Below are positions 26,625 to 36,445 of a DNA stretch of 64,000 nt, piece after piece (position 1 is the stretch's first letter; each line of letters starts with the position of its first letter). This DNA is from Idiomarina sp. A28L (GTDB lineage: Bacteria > Pseudomonadota > Gammaproteobacteria > Enterobacterales > Alteromonadaceae). The DNA lies in the NCBI RefSeq assembly GCF_000218785.1, contig NZ_AFPO01000012.1, positions 225,705 through 289,704 on the forward strand, read 5' to 3'. Both the position numbers and the translations under genes were made by a program. The notes under the pieces are model-generated. The model searched no databases, was not told where the DNA came from, and saw only the letters and a program-made list of their open reading frames with translations.

Positions 26625-26741
26625 ATGGATACACTTCGAATTTCTCACTATTTGTTAACTCCCTGAAGTGTTTTTACTAGCGGCTATAGATACCACATCG
26701 ATTTAATATATAGATATTAGTTAATCGACATAATTGGCGTT

Positions 26742-26759
26742 TTAACGCTATAGTGTTAA
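26742..26759. promoter_or_regulatory. Palindromic operator before the RelBE-type pair
   Basis: TTAACGCTA and TAGTGTTAA form an 18-base palindrome with one mismatch per arm, 24 bases before the antitoxin ATG. Ribbon-helix-helix antitoxins usually bind such sites in their own promoters. Confidence 0.55.
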
Positions 26760-26783
26760 TTGGGTTTATCATAGGAGTGTCTC

Positions 26784-27017
26784 ATGGCGTTGCTATCTAA
26801 AAGATCAACGGTTTATTTTGATCCCTCAATACATCAAGCACTGAAGTTGCGGGCTGCATCAACTGAGAGTTCTGTTTCTGAGATTATTGATGAAGCGGTA
26901 CGCTTACTTATCAAAGAAGATCAACAGGATTTGGCTGCAGTTGCCGAACGAGTTGCAGAGCCCGAGGTAAGTTATGAAACTTTGATCAATGAGTTGAAAG
27001 CTCATGGCAAGATATGA
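26784..27017 (+). CDS. Ribbon-helix-helix antitoxin of a RelBE-type pair
   Basis: This 77-residue protein begins with a ribbon-helix-helix DNA-binding part (STVYFDPSIHQALKLRAASTESSVSEIIDEAVRLLI). An acidic C-terminal tail would wrap the toxin. GGAG lies eight bases before the ATG. It overlaps the toxin gene by 14 bases. This places it with CopG/RelB-like antitoxins, and an autorepressor role through the palindrome upstream is expected. Confidence 0.85.
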   Translation: MALLSKRSTVYFDPSIHQALKLRAASTESSVSEIIDEAVRLLIKEDQQDLAAVAERVAEPEVSYETLINELKAHGKI

Positions 27018-27267
27018 AATTGTTTTCAAAGCTTCAGTATCTAAAGATTTTCGCAGTATCCCTAAAAGTGATGTTAAGAAGATATTGGCTAAGATAGACG
27101 CGCTTGCCATCAACCCGCGAGGTGAAGGTTGCATCAAGTTATCAGCTGATAATAAGTACCGAGTTCGTCAAGGGATGTATCGAATCATTTATGAGATACG
27201 GGACACAACACTAGTTGTCAGCGTTATTAAAGTAGGGCATCGATCAAGCGAATATAAAAGCGGGTGA
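27004..27267 (+). CDS. RelE/ParE superfamily toxin
   Basis: This 87-residue basic protein follows the RelE fold: YEIVFKASVSKDFRSIPKSD, then IKLSADNKYRVRQGMYRIIYEI, then VSVIKVGHRSSEYK. The YRVRxGxYRIxY and GHR segments are those of ribosome-dependent mRNA interferases, although ParE-type gyrase toxins share much of the pattern. The C-terminal arginine and tyrosine residues are present, so it looks active. It overlaps its antitoxin gene. The pair lies between typA and a core small gene, so it is probably a single insertion. Confidence 0.87.
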   Translation: MARYEIVFKASVSKDFRSIPKSDVKKILAKIDALAINPRGEGCIKLSADNKYRVRQGMYRIIYEIRDTTLVVSVIKVGHRSSEYKSG

Positions 27268-27324
27268 AAGCTTACGTTTGTGAAATAGAAAAACTCTGAA
27301 TTCGAAGATTATTAAGAGGTTTCC

Positions 27325-27540
27325 ATGAACCAAATAAATCCAGCTAAATTACCCAACAGTAAGTGGACGGCGGTAAAGCCGATCAATCGCGAGAAGCATT
27401 TCTTAGTATCGGAAGTTGAGTACGAGGAAGATGGCTCAGTGATTTCGTGCGTAGTAGAATCGGTACTCTCGAATAAAGAATATTCGATTGATTGGAACGA
27501 ACTTAAAAACGAAGAGAAGTGGGTTCAAGGTTGGGCATAA
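27325..27540 (+). CDS. Small tryptophan-rich conserved protein (TIGR02450 type)
   Basis: This 71-residue protein has the family pattern: NSKWTAVKPINREKHFLV, a middle VVESVLSNKEYSIDW, and a final WVQGWA. Function is unknown; members occur in marine gammaproteobacteria and cyanobacteria. GAGG precedes the ATG. It follows the TA pair by 57 bases and is probably transcribed separately. Confidence 0.8.
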   Translation: MNQINPAKLPNSKWTAVKPINREKHFLVSEVEYEEDGSVISCVVESVLSNKEYSIDWNELKNEEKWVQGWA

Positions 27541-27594
27541 ACACTTGAATTCCACTTCTACTCACTGTTTAAAAACGTGCTTTTGAACCTTACC

Positions 27595-28239
27595 CTACAC
27601 TAATATCACACCATAAATAACTGCAAAGAAATGCGCCACACTGGCGGCTAGCACGAATAAATGCCAAATAGCATGGTGATAAACCATTTGCTTACGCACA
27701 TAAAAGATAACACCGAACGAATATAACAAACCGCCAACCAGCAATAGCGATAAGCCAATGGTATTCACATGCTCAAGCATTGGCTTCATGGCTACCAGGG
27801 CCAACCAACCTAGGCCTAAATACAAACTAAGCGATAGCCACTTAATCCGTTTCTTCTTCATTGTTTCTAAGAACACGCCACCAATGGCAATGCTCCAAAT
27901 AACGATAAACAGCGGCCAACCCCAGGAATCGCGTAAGTTTACCAGCAAAAATGGAGTGTAAGTGCCCGCTATCAACAAGAAAATAGCCGCATGATCCATT
28001 AGCTGGAAAAAACGCTTGGCGCTTTGGTTAGTAATGGCGTGATAAAGAGTGGAGGCGGAATACAGTAATATAATTGAGGTACCGTAAATAGAAACGCTTA
28101 AAACATGCCAAAAATCACCGTATTCAAAAGAAAGCCATAACATAACAACTAGGCCTACAACACCTAGCACGATGCCAATACCATGGCTTACAGCATGCGC
28201 TATCTCTTCACCCACCGAATAGTGTTTAGCTGAACTCAT
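27595..28239 (-). CDS. Hemolysin III / YqfA family seven-helix membrane protein
   Basis: This 214-residue protein has seven transmembrane segments and the family motifs SxxxH (AHAVSHGIG), STLYHA and DHAAIFLLIAGTYTPF, and a C-terminal HAIWHLFVLAASVAHFF. The conserved His, Ser and Asp could bind metal as in the PAQR superfamily. E. coli YqfA (TrhA) is linked to membrane energetics. I chose the ATG at 28239 because GGGGTGA lies just before it; the frame can be extended by five codons to a GTG. Confidence 0.9.
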   Translation of the reverse strand: MSSAKHYSVGEEIAHAVSHGIGIVLGVVGLVVMLWLSFEYGDFWHVLSVSIYGTSIILLYSASTLYHAITNQSAKRFFQLMDHAAIFLLIAGTYTPFLLVNLRDSWGWPLFIVIWSIAIGGVFLETMKKKRIKWLSLSLYLGLGWLALVAMKPMLEHVNTIGLSLLLVGGLLYSFGVIFYVRKQMVYHHAIWHLFVLAASVAHFFAVIYGVILV

Positions 28240-28402
28240 ATTCACCCCTTTCACTTTATCTGTGCAAAATCATCATCTGTTCAAAAACGTTAGCTGTTCA
28301 AAAACCTTAAGGGGTTTATTAAAACACATTCAGCGCACACGTGTAAGCCTAAGTTTTTATATTACCTGTTCAAGTAAACATATTGGTTTAAAGTTATTAC
28401 GG

Positions 28403-28663
28403 TTAATCGTAGTTGTTTTCGATATGCTGAAGTTTCTTAATAAAGTTTTCATAATCACGAGCTGATTCATAATCAAGGTGATAAGTATTATGAAAGCCAG
28501 TGCGCAACTTAACTTTATGATCTTCTAGGAAAACCGTGTAACCATCATGATCTGTAAATCCGATAACACCTTCTAGCTCGTGCCGATCATCTTTCGCGGT
28601 GCCGTGATCAGTTATCTTTTCGAACACAGAAAGAATCATTCGAACGCTAATATCATTTTTCAT
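28403..28663 (-). CDS. DUF3081 family small protein
   Basis: This 86-residue soluble protein resembles the DUF3081 proteins of Shewanella and Vibrio: VRMILSVFEKITDHG, then LEGVIGFTDHDGYTVFLEDHKVKL, then FHNTYHLDYE. Function is unknown. A run of G lies at the ribosome-binding position. It is a lone gene. Confidence 0.75.
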   Translation of the reverse strand: MKNDISVRMILSVFEKITDHGTAKDDRHELEGVIGFTDHDGYTVFLEDHKVKLRTGFHNTYHLDYESARDYENFIKKLQHIENNYD

Positions 28664-28832
28664 AGTGCCCCCATTTGGGTTGTGAATTACGCCTCATTAT
28701 AGTGCAAAAATGCAGCAACCATAATCGTGATTGCTGCAACACCGAAAACACTGTTGTGCAGCAAATAAACGCTTTAACTCTTAAGTTTGAGCACGCATTT
28801 TTGTTACTTTACGGGCTTTTTTGCCCTCACAT

Positions 28833-29129
28833 TCACTTCTCTTCTGGTTTTTTTGGCGTTTCTTGTGATTGTGCCGCTGAACCGCGGTGAGGATGCACTT
28901 GGCCACTGGTTTTTTGGTAGTGCCGATGGGTGAAAATAAATGCATGAATGATCGCGGCAACATAAATAACCGGAGCCCCTGCATAGGCGCCAGGAACTTC
29001 GCCACTTGATGCAATACGCAGTAAATATAATGCAGTTAGATAAAGCGCTAAGCTCAACCAAACGTGTTTACGAGCGCCCGACACCCAAACTGCAACAGGT
29101 GGCAGCACAACAGCTAAAAGATAATTCAT
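28833..29129 (-). CDS. Small membrane protein resembling Pmp3/YqaE with a polar tail
   Basis: This 98-residue protein begins MNYLLAVVLPPVAVW and ends its hydrophobic part with PVIYVAAIIHAFIF. This follows the Pmp3/YqaE pattern (LPPVAV ... G.IHA), although a longer middle segment separates the two helices and the C-terminal ~30 residues are polar. Pmp3 proteins affect membrane potential under salt stress. AAGGGG lies well placed before the ATG. The family call is by pattern only. Confidence 0.6.
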   Translation of the reverse strand: MNYLLAVVLPPVAVWVSGARKHVWLSLALYLTALYLLRIASSGEVPGAYAGAPVIYVAAIIHAFIFTHRHYQKTSGQVHPHRGSAAQSQETPKKPEEK

Positions 29130-29271
29130 TTGTTACCCCTTATTCGAAAAATATTATTATTTTATTTATAACCATTTAGCTTGATAGCATCGCCTATATC
29201 GCTAGTTTCAGCAAGGTTTTAGGCCCCTTATTCCATATCCATCAATAGGGTGTTCAACGTTCTACATGCCT

Positions 29272-30075
29272 TTACCAAGGTAGCGGTTCGCCATCCCAGA
29301 ACCAGAAGCCCCCACTATCTTTAGCACTTAATGCGTTAATCACTGCCCAAATGCGTTCAGCTGATTCCGCCGCGCTGTAGAGTTTATCGGCAGGCAGGCG
29401 TTCTTGAAACGGCTTCGAAAGCTCGGTATCGGTAGTTCCGGGATGTATAACCCCAATACAAAGTTGTTTGTGAGTGCGTTTGAATTCAATAGCGGCGGTT
29501 TTATAAAGCATATTCAGTGCAGCTTTCGAGGCACGATAACCATACCAACCACCAAGTTGATTATCACCGATGCTACCTACTTTGGCGCCAAGTTGAATAA
29601 CAAAACTAGGTTCTTTTTTAGGTAAAAGGGGTTTAGCACCCTGAAGGATTAAAGCTGGGAGTATGGCGTTTACCCGAAAGTATTCAAGCAGCTGTGCTTC
29701 GTTTAATGATTCAATACGCCGCTCAGGCTGCCAGCTACCGTGCTCTTCGGTTTCTTGATGCAGCCAGCCGATAGTAGAAAGCACCCCTGATAATTGGATA
29801 CCAGCCGCCTGCCAGCCGGCAAACAATTCGTGTAAAGAAGATTCGTTTAGTGGGCTTCGTTGCCAAAGTAAGCTGCCCGGCGATGGCGCAATTTCTTTTC
29901 CACTATCATTTTCCACCAGCGAAAAATTCTCAGCTTGGGCCCAATTAAAGAGTGTTTCCGGGCATTCGCCCCGCGCTACCGCGATCACACAACCTTCAGG
30001 GTTTGTGATCAAGTACTCTTGAATAAGCGCTTGGCCAAGGCCGCCATTAGCACCGAATACCGCAATTGTTTGCAT
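29272..30075 (-). CDS. Short-chain dehydrogenase/reductase
   Basis: This 267-residue enzyme has the Rossmann motif GANGGLGQAL at residues 8-17, the active-site YGYRASKAALN (Tyr and Lys) and the HPGTTDTELSKPF segment after it. It is of the C-factor-like SDR group; the substrate is unknown. A DUF2061 gene lies 34 bases upstream on the same strand. AGGAAGG precedes the ATG. Confidence 0.88.
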   Translation of the reverse strand: MQTIAVFGANGGLGQALIQEYLITNPEGCVIAVARGECPETLFNWAQAENFSLVENDSGKEIAPSPGSLLWQRSPLNESSLHELFAGWQAAGIQLSGVLSTIGWLHQETEEHGSWQPERRIESLNEAQLLEYFRVNAILPALILQGAKPLLPKKEPSFVIQLGAKVGSIGDNQLGGWYGYRASKAALNMLYKTAAIEFKRTHKQLCIGVIHPGTTDTELSKPFQERLPADKLYSAAESAERIWAVINALSAKDSGGFWFWDGEPLPW

Positions 30076-30108
30076 TCCTACCTTCCTCGCAGGAACACCC
30101 TGCGTTAC

Positions 30109-30321
30109 TTACACCGATAAGGTAGCTTGTTTTTGGTTTGAAGTTTGTTTCTCTGAACCAAACTTCTGCCATGCTTTCTCATGGAAGAAGTAGGCTACGG
30201 TATTTACCGCAGGTTCAATCAAAGCAACTAGGCCACCAAGCACAAAGCTACCGGTAATTAACCAAGTTACGGTGAAGGCCACAAAAAAGTGCACTATGGC
30301 GAAGGTGAATGTTTTTTTCAT
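30109..30321 (-). CDS. DUF2061 small membrane protein
   Basis: This 70-residue protein has two membrane segments and the family pattern IVHFFVAFTVTWLITGSFVLGGLVALIEPAVNTVAYFFHEKAW. Function is unknown. The ATG at 30321 has GAGGAACGGATC before it, which favours it over a longer frame from 30339. It may be co-transcribed with the SDR gene downstream. Confidence 0.85.
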   Translation of the reverse strand: MKKTFTFAIVHFFVAFTVTWLITGSFVLGGLVALIEPAVNTVAYFFHEKAWQKFGSEKQTSNQKQATLSV

Positions 30322-30461
30322 GATCCGTTCCTCCCACAAAGAAACTTAACAACGCAAACGCAAATGCTTCTACGTAATTTCTTATCTCAAGGCTCAAATG
30401 ATAACAGTTCTCATTTAAAGCGCTAGTGGGAAATTTCGATAAGGGTAAACGATACGCTCAA

Positions 30462-30899
30462 TTATGTGCTTAGATTAAAGGTTACCGGCCCATCGTTTAT
30501 CAGGCTAACCTGCATATCGGCGGCAAATATACCGGTAGCTACCGGTATATTTTCTTTTTGCAATGTTTTACAAAAATGCTCATAGAGCGCTTCGGCCTGC
30601 GCCGGTGTGGCAGCCGAAGAAAAGCTCGGGCGGCGGCCTTTGCGTGTATCCGCCGCTAAGGTGAACTGAGAAACTACCAATATTTCGCCTTTGATATCGC
30701 GAACGTCTAAATTCATTTTATCGTTACTATCGGCAAAAATTCGATAACTCGCAATACGTTTGGCCAACTGCTCGGCGCTCAGTTCGGTATCTGCTTTCTC
30801 TACGCCGAGTAATACCAAAATGCCTTGCTTGATATTACCTACGGTAACGCCCTCAACCTCTACCTGAGCTGATTTTACCCGTTGAATCAATCCAATCAT
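30462..30899 (-). CDS. dtd: D-aminoacyl-tRNA deacylase
   Basis: This 145-residue enzyme removes D-amino acids from mischarged tRNA. The family motif SQFTLAADTRKGRRPSF is intact, and the C-terminal motif reads NDGPVTF, close to the usual NxGPVT. The start lies one base beyond the stop of yihY, so they form an operon. Confidence 0.95.
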   Translation of the reverse strand: MIGLIQRVKSAQVEVEGVTVGNIKQGILVLLGVEKADTELSAEQLAKRIASYRIFADSNDKMNLDVRDIKGEILVVSQFTLAADTRKGRRPSFSSAATPAQAEALYEHFCKTLQKENIPVATGIFAADMQVSLINDGPVTFNLST

Positions 30900-30900
30900 G

Positions 30901-31971
30901 CTAACCTTCTACTTCTGTTTTCTTATCTTTTGCATATACATCATCGATCGGCACACCTTTTTTTGCGCGCTCATCGCTTACTTCGTCAGCCGGAACTTCC
31001 TCACTAGTTTCACCTAAAAATTCTTCGATACTAGCGGTGATTTCAGCACCAAATAAAATGATATTCCACGATAAATATACCCAAACAATCAAGATAGGAA
31101 TGGTAGCTAACGCACCATAAATCAATTCATAAGAAGGGAAATATTGTAAGTACACACGGAAGCCATGTTTGGCTATTTCAAACAAGAAAGCGCTTATGGC
31201 TGCACCCCAAATAGCATGGCGGAATTTTACAACTTTGTTCGGCACCATGGCGTAGAGTAATAAAAAAGCAACCGTTGTGGTGAAAAACGGGAACAACATA
31301 AGCAACGTAGCGCGTAATCCGCCAACGTAATCATCGGCAAATGCTGCCATAGAAAGCAGATAAGAGCTTAAACCAATACCGGTACCCACCAGAATTGGGC
31401 CCATGGTTAATACCATCCAATACACTGCTAAGCTGATAATGGTGCGGCGGCGATTGTGCACGCGCCAAATAGTGTTCATGGCGCGATCAATGGCAGATAT
31501 CAACATGATAGCCACCACAAACAAGAAAATTGCGCCAATCGCTGTCATTTGGCTGGCATTGCCAACGAACTGATTCACGTATTCTTGTATGGCCTCGCCA
31601 CTGGTAGGCACTAAGTTTGCTAAAATAGCGGTTTCAACGGTTTCCCGAAGCGATTCGAACATAGGGAACGCGGAAAAAATCGCGAATATAACCGCTACTA
31701 ACGGCACTAGCGAAAGCAAACTTACATAGGTTAAGTGGCCAGCCATTACATTGATACGGTCATCTTTGCAGCGCTTTAAAAAGTGGCGCAAAAAAGCATA
31801 GCTGGTGCTTGCAGCACCTGCCACTCGCTCTTTTGCTTGCTGCCAATCAATAGGCGAAACCTCATGCTTCACTGCCTCGGTTTTTTTACTTTTAACGGCA
31901 GCTTTCGGCTTTGCTGCAGGCCTTTTTCGAACTGGCTTCTTTTCTTCACTATCTGATTTTTCGTTACTCAT
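30901..31971 (-). CDS. yihY: YihY/virulence factor BrkB family inner membrane protein
   Basis: This 356-residue protein has a charged, Lys- and Ala-rich N-terminal tail of about 60 residues, then six membrane segments with the family patterns HLTYVSLLSLVPLVAVIFAIF, RVHNRRRT, and YLSWNIILFGAEI, and a charged C-terminal tail. It was once called RNase BN by mistake; the function remains unknown. I start it at the ATG at 31971 (MSNEKSD), since a longer frame to 32073 has a Cys-rich, unlikely beginning. It precedes dtd in the same operon. Confidence 0.9.
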   Translation of the reverse strand: MSNEKSDSEEKKPVRKRPAAKPKAAVKSKKTEAVKHEVSPIDWQQAKERVAGAASTSYAFLRHFLKRCKDDRINVMAGHLTYVSLLSLVPLVAVIFAIFSAFPMFESLRETVETAILANLVPTSGEAIQEYVNQFVGNASQMTAIGAIFLFVVAIMLISAIDRAMNTIWRVHNRRRTIISLAVYWMVLTMGPILVGTGIGLSSYLLSMAAFADDYVGGLRATLLMLFPFFTTTVAFLLLYAMVPNKVVKFRHAIWGAAISAFLFEIAKHGFRVYLQYFPSYELIYGALATIPILIVWVYLSWNIILFGAEITASIEEFLGETSEEVPADEVSDERAKKGVPIDDVYAKDKKTEVEG

Positions 31972-32115
31972 GCCTTTGCCTATATAAATACAACTGCACT
32001 CATTGTGGCAGGGTAGTTGAATTCCGACAAGTCGTACATTTATGCCAGCGCTTCGCCCTTGCTTCTGTAACAAAGCTACTTTAATCTCGTTATCCGCTTT
32101 TGATTAAGGGCAGTT

Positions 32116-33063
32116 ATGAATTTACGGGCTACAAACTTACAGGTTACTACACCTACTACGGAGCAAGAGTGGGACGCTTACTATGCTTTGCGCTATCAAG
32201 TACTGCGCAAACCATTTCGCCGCCCCCCGGGTTCTGAAAAGGATGAATACGATCAAGTAGGCCAACACCGTATGTTGGTTAATGCCGATAATAACATTGT
32301 GGGTATAGGCCGCCTGCACTTCAATAGTAGCGAAGAAGCACAGATACGTTTCATGGTAGTGGCGCCAAAATATCAGGGCGAAGGCCATGGCGTTTTGCTC
32401 GTACAATCGTTAGAGCTGCTCGCTCGCCAGCAAGGTGCGAAACGGGTAATTATCCGCAGCCGCGATACTACGCTGGGCTTTTACCTAAAGTGTGGTTACG
32501 AGATAAAGGAAGAAGGTAATACCGTTGATAACCCTATGGCCGAGCATCAATTGGTTAAGCTATTAGATCCGGTAAATCACATCGTATATCGGCCAACGTG
32601 GTGTGGTGAATTACAAAAAACTTGGCACAATGAAATTCCGGTTAGCAAAGCGATGGATATTCGTATTTATCAATACACCGGCCGCAGTATTGAACTACGC
32701 GCACCACTTTCCCGAAATATTAATGTTCACGGCACTATGTTTGCCGGAAGTTTATATACATTAGCCACGCTTACCGGCTGGGGCTTGTTGCAATTGCAAT
32801 TGCGCGAGCGAGGTTTAACTGGTGCCATTGTGTTAGCTGAAGGGAATATCAAATACCGCAAACCCGTGATTAAAGAACCACGAGCTGTGGCTTATTTAAA
32901 CGAAATGAAGGGTGATTTTAGCCCACTAGAAAATGGTGAGAACGCGCGCATTAATATGAGCGTTATCGTGCGTGATGGCGATTTAGCTGGAGCAGAATTT
33001 AAAGGCGAGTATGTGGTTCTCGCGCCTCGTGAAAATAACGAGCAAGGCGAAAACAACAAATAA
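32116..33063 (+). CDS. GNAT acetyltransferase fused to YiiD-type thioesterase domain
   Basis: This 315-residue protein has an N-terminal GNAT domain (residues ~1-155, with RFMVVAPKYQGEGHGVLLV as acetyl-CoA loop) and a C-terminal hotdog domain (INVHGTMFAGSLYTLATLTGWG) as in E. coli YiiD. The fusion is the normal form of the YiiD (FabY-related) family, which has been linked to fatty-acid initiation. The exact reaction is not shown by the sequence. It is divergent from yihY and separated from hutH by a perfect hairpin. Confidence 0.88.
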   Translation: MNLRATNLQVTTPTTEQEWDAYYALRYQVLRKPFRRPPGSEKDEYDQVGQHRMLVNADNNIVGIGRLHFNSSEEAQIRFMVVAPKYQGEGHGVLLVQSLELLARQQGAKRVIIRSRDTTLGFYLKCGYEIKEEGNTVDNPMAEHQLVKLLDPVNHIVYRPTWCGELQKTWHNEIPVSKAMDIRIYQYTGRSIELRAPLSRNINVHGTMFAGSLYTLATLTGWGLLQLQLRERGLTGAIVLAEGNIKYRKPVIKEPRAVAYLNEMKGDFSPLENGENARINMSVIVRDGDLAGAEFKGEYVVLAPRENNEQGENNK

Positions 33064-33065
33064 CG

Positions 33066-33110
33066 TGAATGCTGTTCATTTTACTTCGAAATTAATATGA
33101 ACAGCATTCA
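33066..33110. terminator. Bidirectional hairpin between convergent genes
   Basis: TGAATGCTGTTCAT pairs perfectly with ATGAACAGCATTCA over 14 bases around a 17-base loop. It lies between the GNAT/YiiD gene and hutH, which converge. There is no long T run, so strength is uncertain. Confidence 0.7.
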
Positions 33111-33141
33111 TGTTTATCTTACTTACTCGTTAATTTAACCG

Positions 33142-34668
33142 TTAACTTAATCTTAGCGTTACCAAATCAGTAAGTTCACCACCGCGAATTAAGTGATAGA
33201 TAGCCTCAATATCTGGAGCGAAATAACGATCTTCATCATAGAAGCCCACTTTTCCACGCACTGCTGCATGCACTTCTTCTAACACTGGTGAGGATTTCAA
33301 CGGCCGGCGGAAATCCATACCTTGTGCTGCACCGAGCAATTCAATGGCAATAATATTGGCCACGTTCTCAGAGATATCTTGCAACCTGCGCGCTGCAAAT
33401 GTAGCCATAGAAACGTGATCTTCTTGATTAGCTGAAGTAGGCAAACTATCAATCGAAGCTGGGTGCGCTAAAGTTTTGTTCTCAGAAGCCAATGCAGCGG
33501 CGGTAACCTGCGCCAGCATAAAGCCAGAGTTTATACCGCCATTATCAACCAAGAATGGCGGCAAGTTGCTCAGGTGCTTATCTACTAACAAAGCAGTACG
33601 GCGCTCAGAGAGCGAACCGATTTCCGAGCATACAATAGCGAGTAAATCAGCAGCAATTGCTACCGGCTCGGCATGAAAGTTACCACCGGAAAGAATATCG
33701 TTATCATCTGGGAACACCAACGGATTATCAGTAACACCGTTCGCCTCACGGCCAAGCACTTCGCTGGCATAGCCCATTTGATCCCAAATCGCGCCCATTA
33801 CTTGTGGTTGGCAACGCAATGAGTACGGGTCTTGTACCTTGCCGCAATTGGTATGCGAATCACCAATCTCACTGCTTGCTGCCAAAATACGGCGCAGTTC
33901 TGCCGCTACGGCTACTTGCCCCGGTTGCCCACGCACAATGTGAATACGTTCATCAAATGGCGTACGTGAGCCTAAAGCCGCTTCTACTGTCATAGAACCC
34001 GCTAAGGTGGCAGCCGCAAATACATCTTCAATCGCAAACAAGCCGTGCAGTGCTAAAGCCGTTGAAGCTTGCGTGCCGTTCAGTAGAGCCAAGCCTTCTT
34101 TAGGTGCCAATTCGATAGGCGATAACCCCAGTTTAGCTAGGCCATCTTTTGCTGGCATACGTTCGCCATTAATACGCAACTCACCTTCACCCAACAATGG
34201 CAGCACCATGTGCGCTAACGGTGCTAAATCGCCACACGCACCCACTGAACCTTTTTCAGGAACGCATGGGTAGGCTTCATTATTTACCAGCGCAATAAGG
34301 AAATCGATTACTGCCGGGCGCACCCCAGAATAGCCGCGTGCTAACGAGTTGATTTTTAGCACCAACATTAACCGCACTACTTGATCAGACATCATTTTGC
34401 CCACACCCGCAGCATGCGAAAGCACAATTCGGCGCTGTAAATCTGCAAGTTGCTCAGGTGCAATACGAGTGCTTGCAAGCAAACCAAAGCCAGTATTAAT
34501 GCCGTATACAACACGGCCTTCGGCCAGCACATCGGCTACCGTTTTTGCCGCTCGCTCAACATCACGATACGCCTGTTCTGGCAATGAAAGGGTTACCGCT
34601 TGCCGATCAACCTTACGAAGTTCTGGTAGGGTTAATTGCCCCGGCTGAATATTTAATTTGAAGCTCAT
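33142..34668 (-). CDS. hutH: Histidine ammonia-lyase with Ala-Cys-Gly at the MIO site
   Basis: This 508-residue enzyme converts histidine to urocanate and ammonia, the first step of histidine breakdown. It follows the family ([50 protein letters not shown]). The cofactor MIO normally arises from Ala-Ser-Gly; here codons 144-146 read Ala-Cys-Gly, with TGT at 34234-34236. The Ser-to-Cys mutant of the Pseudomonas enzyme was reported to be active, so this one may work too. I chose the ATG at 34668, with GGAAG upstream. It lies 40 bases after hutU. Confidence 0.95.
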   Translation of the reverse strand: MSFKLNIQPGQLTLPELRKVDRQAVTLSLPEQAYRDVERAAKTVADVLAEGRVVYGINTGFGLLASTRIAPEQLADLQRRIVLSHAAGVGKMMSDQVVRLMLVLKINSLARGYSGVRPAVIDFLIALVNNEAYPCVPEKGSVGACGDLAPLAHMVLPLLGEGELRINGERMPAKDGLAKLGLSPIELAPKEGLALLNGTQASTALALHGLFAIEDVFAAATLAGSMTVEAALGSRTPFDERIHIVRGQPGQVAVAAELRRILAASSEIGDSHTNCGKVQDPYSLRCQPQVMGAIWDQMGYASEVLGREANGVTDNPLVFPDDNDILSGGNFHAEPVAIAADLLAIVCSEIGSLSERRTALLVDKHLSNLPPFLVDNGGINSGFMLAQVTAAALASENKTLAHPASIDSLPTSANQEDHVSMATFAARRLQDISENVANIIAIELLGAAQGMDFRRPLKSSPVLEEVHAAVRGKVGFYDEDRYFAPDIEAIYHLIRGGELTDLVTLRLS

Positions 34669-34708
34669 TGGCATACTTCCATTATTTATGAACACTAGTT
34701 ATCTAGTA

Positions 34709-36382
34709 TTAGTTATCGAGCGAAGGTAAATCGAGGTTGCTTTCTTTTGCGGCTTTTTTCGCAATATCGTAACCTGCATCAGCATGGCGCATTACACCAG
34801 TGCCTGGATCGTTCCAAAGTACGCGGCCAACGCGTTTGGCCGCAGCATCGGTGCCATCAGCTACTATCACTACACCTGAGTGTTGTGAGTAGCCCATACC
34901 CACGCCGCCACCATGGTGTAACGAAACCCAAGTAGCGCCACCTGCTGTGTTTAATAATGCGTTCAACAATGGCCAATCAGAAACCGCATCGGAGCCATCA
35001 AGCATAGCTTCGGTTTCACGGTTCGGGCTGGCTACTGAACCAGAATCGAGGTGATCACGGCCAATAACAATAGGCGCTTTCAGTTCGCCGTTTTTCACCA
35101 TTTCATTAAAAGCTAAGCCTAAACGTGCCCGATCTTTCAGCCCTACCCAGCAAATACGCGCGGGTAAACCTTGGAATTCAATGCGCTCGCGAGCCATATC
35201 TAGCCAGTTATGCAGGTGGGTATCATCTGGCATTAACTCTTTTACTTTTTGATCTGTTTTGTAGATATCTTCCGGGTCGCCAGAAAGCGCTACCCAACGG
35301 AATGGGCCAATACCTTGGCAAAATAATGGGCGGATATAAGCAGGAACAAAACCAGGAAAATCAAAGGCATTAGCAACGCCTTCATCTTTAGCCATCTGGC
35401 GAATGTTGTTACCATAATCTAAAACTGCAGCGCCACGCTCTTGCATCGTTAACATAGCTTTTACTTGCACTGCCATTGATTGTTTGGCGGCTTTCACCAC
35501 CCCTTGTGAGTTGCTTTCACGCTCGGCGGCTGCTTTTTCCATAGTCCAGCCTTGCGGTAAATACCCATTGAGTGGGTCGTGCGCTGAGGTTTGGTCGGTT
35601 ACTACATCTGGCGTTACACCACGTTTTACTAATTCCGCATAAACATCGGCAGCGTTCGCCAACAAACCAACAGAAACCGCTCGGCCTTCTTGCTTAGCCG
35701 CTTGCAAACGCGCTAGCGCATCATCTAAATCGGTTGCTTTTTCATCTACGTAACGAGTACGCAAACGAAAATCAATGCGGCTTTCATCAACATCACAGGC
35801 CAACATGCTGAAGCCAGCCATAGTGGCCGCTAGCGGTTGTGCACCACCCATTCCGCCTAAACCGCCAGTAAGCACCCACTTGCCCGCCGCTTCTCCAGCA
35901 AAATGTTGCCGGGCAACCGCGCCGAAGGTTTCATAAGTGCCCTGCACAATGCCTTGCGAACCAATGTATATCCACGAGCCCGCTGTCATTTGCCCGTACA
36001 TCATCAAGCCTTGTTTATCGAGCTCGTTAAAATGCTCCCAATTTGCCCACTGTGGCACTAAGTTCGAGTTCGCAATTAATACCCGAGGAGCATCGGCATG
36101 AGTAGGAAATACACCTACTGGCTTACCGCTTTGCACTAATAACGTTTCATCACTTTCTAACCGATCTAGCACCTCTACAATTTTATCGTAGCTTTCCCAG
36201 CTTCGCGCTGCCCGGCCAATGCCACCATAAACAACTAAGCCAGCAGGGTGCTCGGCTACTTCTGGATCTAAGTTATTCATCAACATGCGTTTTGCCGCTT
36301 CAGTTTGCCAGCTTTTCGCAGTAATTTCGCTGCCGCGCGCCGCTCGAATAACGCGGCTTTTATCAATTCGGGTAAAGCTCAT
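34709..36382 (-). CDS. hutU: Urocanate hydratase
   Basis: This 557-residue enzyme converts urocanate to imidazolonepropionate with NAD as an electrophilic cofactor. It matches the family throughout: GIGRAARSW at the start, [15 protein letters not shown] as the NAD loop, the active-site region [10 protein letters not shown], and [13 protein letters not shown](QH)SG near the end. AAAGGAAATAAGC precedes the ATG. It lies between hutC and hutH on the same strand. Confidence 0.97.
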   Translation of the reverse strand: MSFTRIDKSRVIRAARGSEITAKSWQTEAAKRMLMNNLDPEVAEHPAGLVVYGGIGRAARSWESYDKIVEVLDRLESDETLLVQSGKPVGVFPTHADAPRVLIANSNLVPQWANWEHFNELDKQGLMMYGQMTAGSWIYIGSQGIVQGTYETFGAVARQHFAGEAAGKWVLTGGLGGMGGAQPLAATMAGFSMLACDVDESRIDFRLRTRYVDEKATDLDDALARLQAAKQEGRAVSVGLLANAADVYAELVKRGVTPDVVTDQTSAHDPLNGYLPQGWTMEKAAAERESNSQGVVKAAKQSMAVQVKAMLTMQERGAAVLDYGNNIRQMAKDEGVANAFDFPGFVPAYIRPLFCQGIGPFRWVALSGDPEDIYKTDQKVKELMPDDTHLHNWLDMARERIEFQGLPARICWVGLKDRARLGLAFNEMVKNGELKAPIVIGRDHLDSGSVASPNRETEAMLDGSDAVSDWPLLNALLNTAGGATWVSLHHGGGVGMGYSQHSGVVIVADGTDAAAKRVGRVLWNDPGTGVMRHADAGYDIAKKAAKESNLDLPSLDN

Positions 36383-36445
36383 TGCTTATTTCCTTTCTAT
36401 TACTCGCATACACAACTTGCAGCACGCTGCCGCCGCCATGCACTT

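Noticed and set aside
36383-36445. Second HutC operator in front of hutU
   Set aside because: Only a loose TTGTGTATGC resemblance is present, without clear symmetry.
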